A DNA stretch of 8,338 nt from assembly GCF_014359955.1 (NCBI RefSeq), contig NZ_JACIYL010000121.1, positions 1 to 8,338 of the forward strand, read 5' to 3'. This DNA is from Thermogutta sp. GTDB lineage: Bacteria; Planctomycetota; Planctomycetia; Pirellulales; Thermoguttaceae. Shown here piece after piece: positions 6,738 to 8,338 of this stretch. The position numbers were made by a program, and so were the translations under genes. The number at the start of each line of letters is the position of its first letter. The stretch's first letter is position 1. Below the pieces are notes generated by a model. It ran no database searches, had not been told where the DNA came from, and saw nothing but the letters and a program-made list of their open reading frames with translations.

Positions 6738-6831
6738 GAGTACAGGCATCCTTCCGCCGTTGCCTGCACTCACATAGACTGGCTGACAGGGACCAGGGCA
6801 GGTGGTCGTTACTTCACGACTTCTGGCAGAC

Positions 6832-6837
6832 TATAAC
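6832..6837 (+). promoter_or_regulatory. Candidate -10 element of the alcohol dehydrogenase gene
   Basis: TATAAC on the plus strand matches five of six -10 bases. At a 17-base spacing the -35 is only TTACTT, so an activator or another sigma factor may be involved. Transcription would start near 6844, about 60 bases before the ATG at 6903. Together with the minus-strand candidate at 6709-6737 this makes a divergent promoter region. Confidence 0.35.
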
Positions 6838-6902
6838 AATGAGCAACGAATGGGTCATGCTGAAGAAGAAGGTGCTCGACTGCCGCGGAGGAGATATATG
6901 CC

Positions 6903-7931
6903 ATGCGTGCGATGGTTCTCAGTGAAATAACGCAGCTCACCGAGGATTCCCAACCCTTGACACTCATGGACTGGCCGGATCCAGTGCCCGGCCCTGGAGA
7001 GATTCTCCTCGCCGTGACGGCCTGCGGGGTGTGTCACACGGAGTTGGACGAATTGGAAGGTCGCGCCACACCGGTGTTTTTTCCAATCATCCTTGGGCAT
7101 CAGGTGGTAGGTCGGGTGATCGCGATCGGGCCCGATGTTGAAAAATTCTCGATAGGAGACCGGGTGGGCGTGGCCTGGATCTTTTCGGCCTGTGGGCAAT
7201 GTCCCCAGTGCGCCTCGGGAGAAGAAAACCTGTGCCCTCAATTCCGCGGGACCGGCAGGGATGCGCACGGCGGATATGCGGAAAAGATGATCGCCCGCGC
7301 CGAATATGCCTATCATCTGCCAGACTCATTGAGCGATCACGAAGTGGCGCCGCTTTTGTGTGCCGGTTCCATCGGTTACCGTGCGTTCCGTTTGACGAAA
7401 TTAGAAGAGACAGGGCGTCTGGGCCTGATGGGCTTTGGTGCCTCCGGCCACCTTGTGCTTAAAATGGTGCGCGCCCATTGGCCGAAAATGGATGTTTATG
7501 TCTTTTCACGCAATCCAGCGGAGAGAGCCCTCGCCCATGAACTGGGCGCCGTGTGGACGGGCGATATCCCCGACAGGCCGCCGGAGCTTTTGGACGCCAT
7601 CATAGACACCACACCGGTATGGCGGCCGGTTGTGGAGTCGCTTGCTTCTTTACGGCCGGGAGGTCGGCTGGTGATCAACGCCATTCGCAAAGAAGAGGTG
7701 GACAAGGATGCACTTCTTCGCCTTTCCTACCCGGAGCACATCTGGATGGAAAAAGAGATCAAGAGCGTGGCCAATGTCACCAGGCAAGATGTCATCGATT
7801 TCCTGAAACTGGCCGAGGCTTCGGAAATCCGACCGGTGGTGCGGGAATACAAACTCGAAGAGGCCAATCGGGCGCTGCAGGATTTGAAATTCGGAAAGAC
7901 ACCAGGGGCGAAAGTCCTGCGCATTGCGTGA
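6903..7931 (+). CDS. Zinc-dependent alcohol dehydrogenase, MDR superfamily (AdhA-like)
   Basis: The product is 342 residues, the usual length for the family. The N-terminal GroES-like catalytic domain has CGVCHTEL (41-48) and GHQVVG (65-70). With C153 in APLLCAG, the likely catalytic zinc ligands are C44, H66 and C153. Four cysteines, C97, C100, C103 and C111, form the structural zinc lobe. The Rossmann domain carries GLMGFGASGHL (174-184) for NAD(P) binding, followed by VYVFSRNPAERALAHELGA. The protein should interconvert an alcohol and an aldehyde with NAD(P); the substrate cannot be read from sequence. The layout fits the AdhA-like branch (Mycobacterium Rv1862 type). One oddity is Gln67 where the classic motif has Glu (GHE). 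CGGAGGAG lies about 9 bases before the ATG. It is the only plus-strand gene here, divergent from the beta-helix gene and convergent with the TrkA-N gene. Confidence 0.93.
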   Translation: MRAMVLSEITQLTEDSQPLTLMDWPDPVPGPGEILLAVTACGVCHTELDELEGRATPVFFPIILGHQVVGRVIAIGPDVEKFSIGDRVGVAWIFSACGQCPQCASGEENLCPQFRGTGRDAHGGYAEKMIARAEYAYHLPDSLSDHEVAPLLCAGSIGYRAFRLTKLEETGRLGLMGFGASGHLVLKMVRAHWPKMDVYVFSRNPAERALAHELGAVWTGDIPDRPPELLDAIIDTTPVWRPVVESLASLRPGGRLVINAIRKEEVDKDALLRLSYPEHIWMEKEIKSVANVTRQDVIDFLKLAEASEIRPVVREYKLEEANRALQDLKFGKTPGAKVLRIA

Positions 7932-7952
7932 ATGATTTCGACGGGGTACCGC

Positions 7953-8338
7953 TCAACGCCAGCGTCCTTGCAGGAAACGTTGCACCGCCCAGGCAGCCTC
8001 GATTTCCTCCACGATAATATAGTTGGCACCCGCGAGTTCCAGAGCACTTCGATGACTTTGATATCGACAGCGCGCGATGATCGTGGCTCGCGGGTTGAAC
8101 TGGCGGGCGACTTTGACAATGGCGATCGCGACCCCATCATCCGGCACACACACCACGACCATCGCTGCATCCCGGATCTCTGCTCGTTGAAGGACATCCG
8201 GTTCCCGCCCATCGCCGCAAATCGTGCGAAAACCCTGCTGGGCGAACGGCTGCAGGTTGAGAGGGCTTTGGTCGATAAGGCAAACGTCCATTCCCAGCGT
8301 CTCCAGATAAGCGGCGATGTGCCCGCCCATGGGGCCAG
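7953..8338 (-). CDS. TrkA-N/RCK_N domain, C-terminal end of a cation antiporter or K+ transport protein (5' end beyond window)
   Basis: The frame is open from the right edge to TGA at 7953-7955, giving 127 visible residues. They form a Rossmann NAD(H)-binding RCK_N domain: the glycine-rich turn GPMGGHIAAYLETLG at the cut edge, an acidic strand end VCLID that should hold the ribose, then GDGREPDVLQRAEI, AMVVVCVPDD and NPRATIIARCRYQSHRSALE, with LAGANYIIVEEIEAAWAVQRF before the stop. This order matches the C-terminal domain of KefB/KefC-type antiporters, where the nucleotide state gates K+/H+ exchange; a TrkA-like protein or K+ channel is also possible. Ending just after RCK_N, with no RCK_C, fits KefB/C better. 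Methionines inside the glycine motif are not credible starts because they would split the fold, so the true start lies outside the window. Its stop is 21 bases from the dehydrogenase stop, tail to tail. Confidence 0.85.
   Translation of the reverse strand, partial: GPMGGHIAAYLETLGMDVCLIDQSPLNLQPFAQQGFRTICGDGREPDVLQRAEIRDAAMVVVCVPDDGVAIAIVKVARQFNPRATIIARCRYQSHRSALELAGANYIIVEEIEAAWAVQRFLQGRWR

Overview
The window is bacterial, moderately GC-rich and gene-dense. It has five complete protein genes and two cut by the window edges. A flotillin-like FloA gene beside two NfeD-family genes, a secreted FN3 plus parallel beta-helix protein, and an AdhA-type zinc dehydrogenase together point to a planctomycete, possibly a Pirellulales/Thermogutta-like lineage. 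That placement is inference from gene content and style, not from a marker gene.

Layout. From the left edge to about 4.7 kb there is one minus-strand membrane-organisation block, read right to left: a long NfeD with two ClpP-like domains (4693 to 2381), a short NfeD with only membrane segments and an OB fold (2129 to 1539), FloA (1353 to 283), and a small single-pass membrane protein (235 to the left edge, C-terminus missing). NfeD proteins are known partners of SPFH/flotillin proteins, so this is probably one functional module acting on membrane microdomains. The gaps inside it (251, 185 and 47 bases) hold plausible internal promoters, a strong hairpin and a short leader-like ORF, so it is probably not a single simple transcript.

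Next, also on the minus strand, is a secreted right-handed beta-helix protein (6628 to 4952) with an N-terminal FN3-like domain. It resembles polysaccharide-binding or polysaccharide-degrading surface proteins. A 274-base divergent intergenic region separates it from a plus-strand zinc-dependent alcohol dehydrogenase (6903 to 7931). The dehydrogenase converges, with only 21 bases between the stop codons, on the C-terminal TrkA-N/RCK domain of a minus-strand gene that enters from the right edge (8338 to 7953). That gene is probably a KefB/KefC-type cation:proton antiporter or a K+ channel/transport regulator.

The most notable observation is in the long NfeD. It has two tandem ClpP-like domains, and my hand alignment finds no nucleophilic serine in either, which suggests a scaffold rather than a protease. 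The two NfeD genes also share a membrane/OB-fold module with a common linker motif. No rRNA, tRNA, CRISPR array, insertion sequence or phage gene was seen. The intergenic regions are all under 300 bases.
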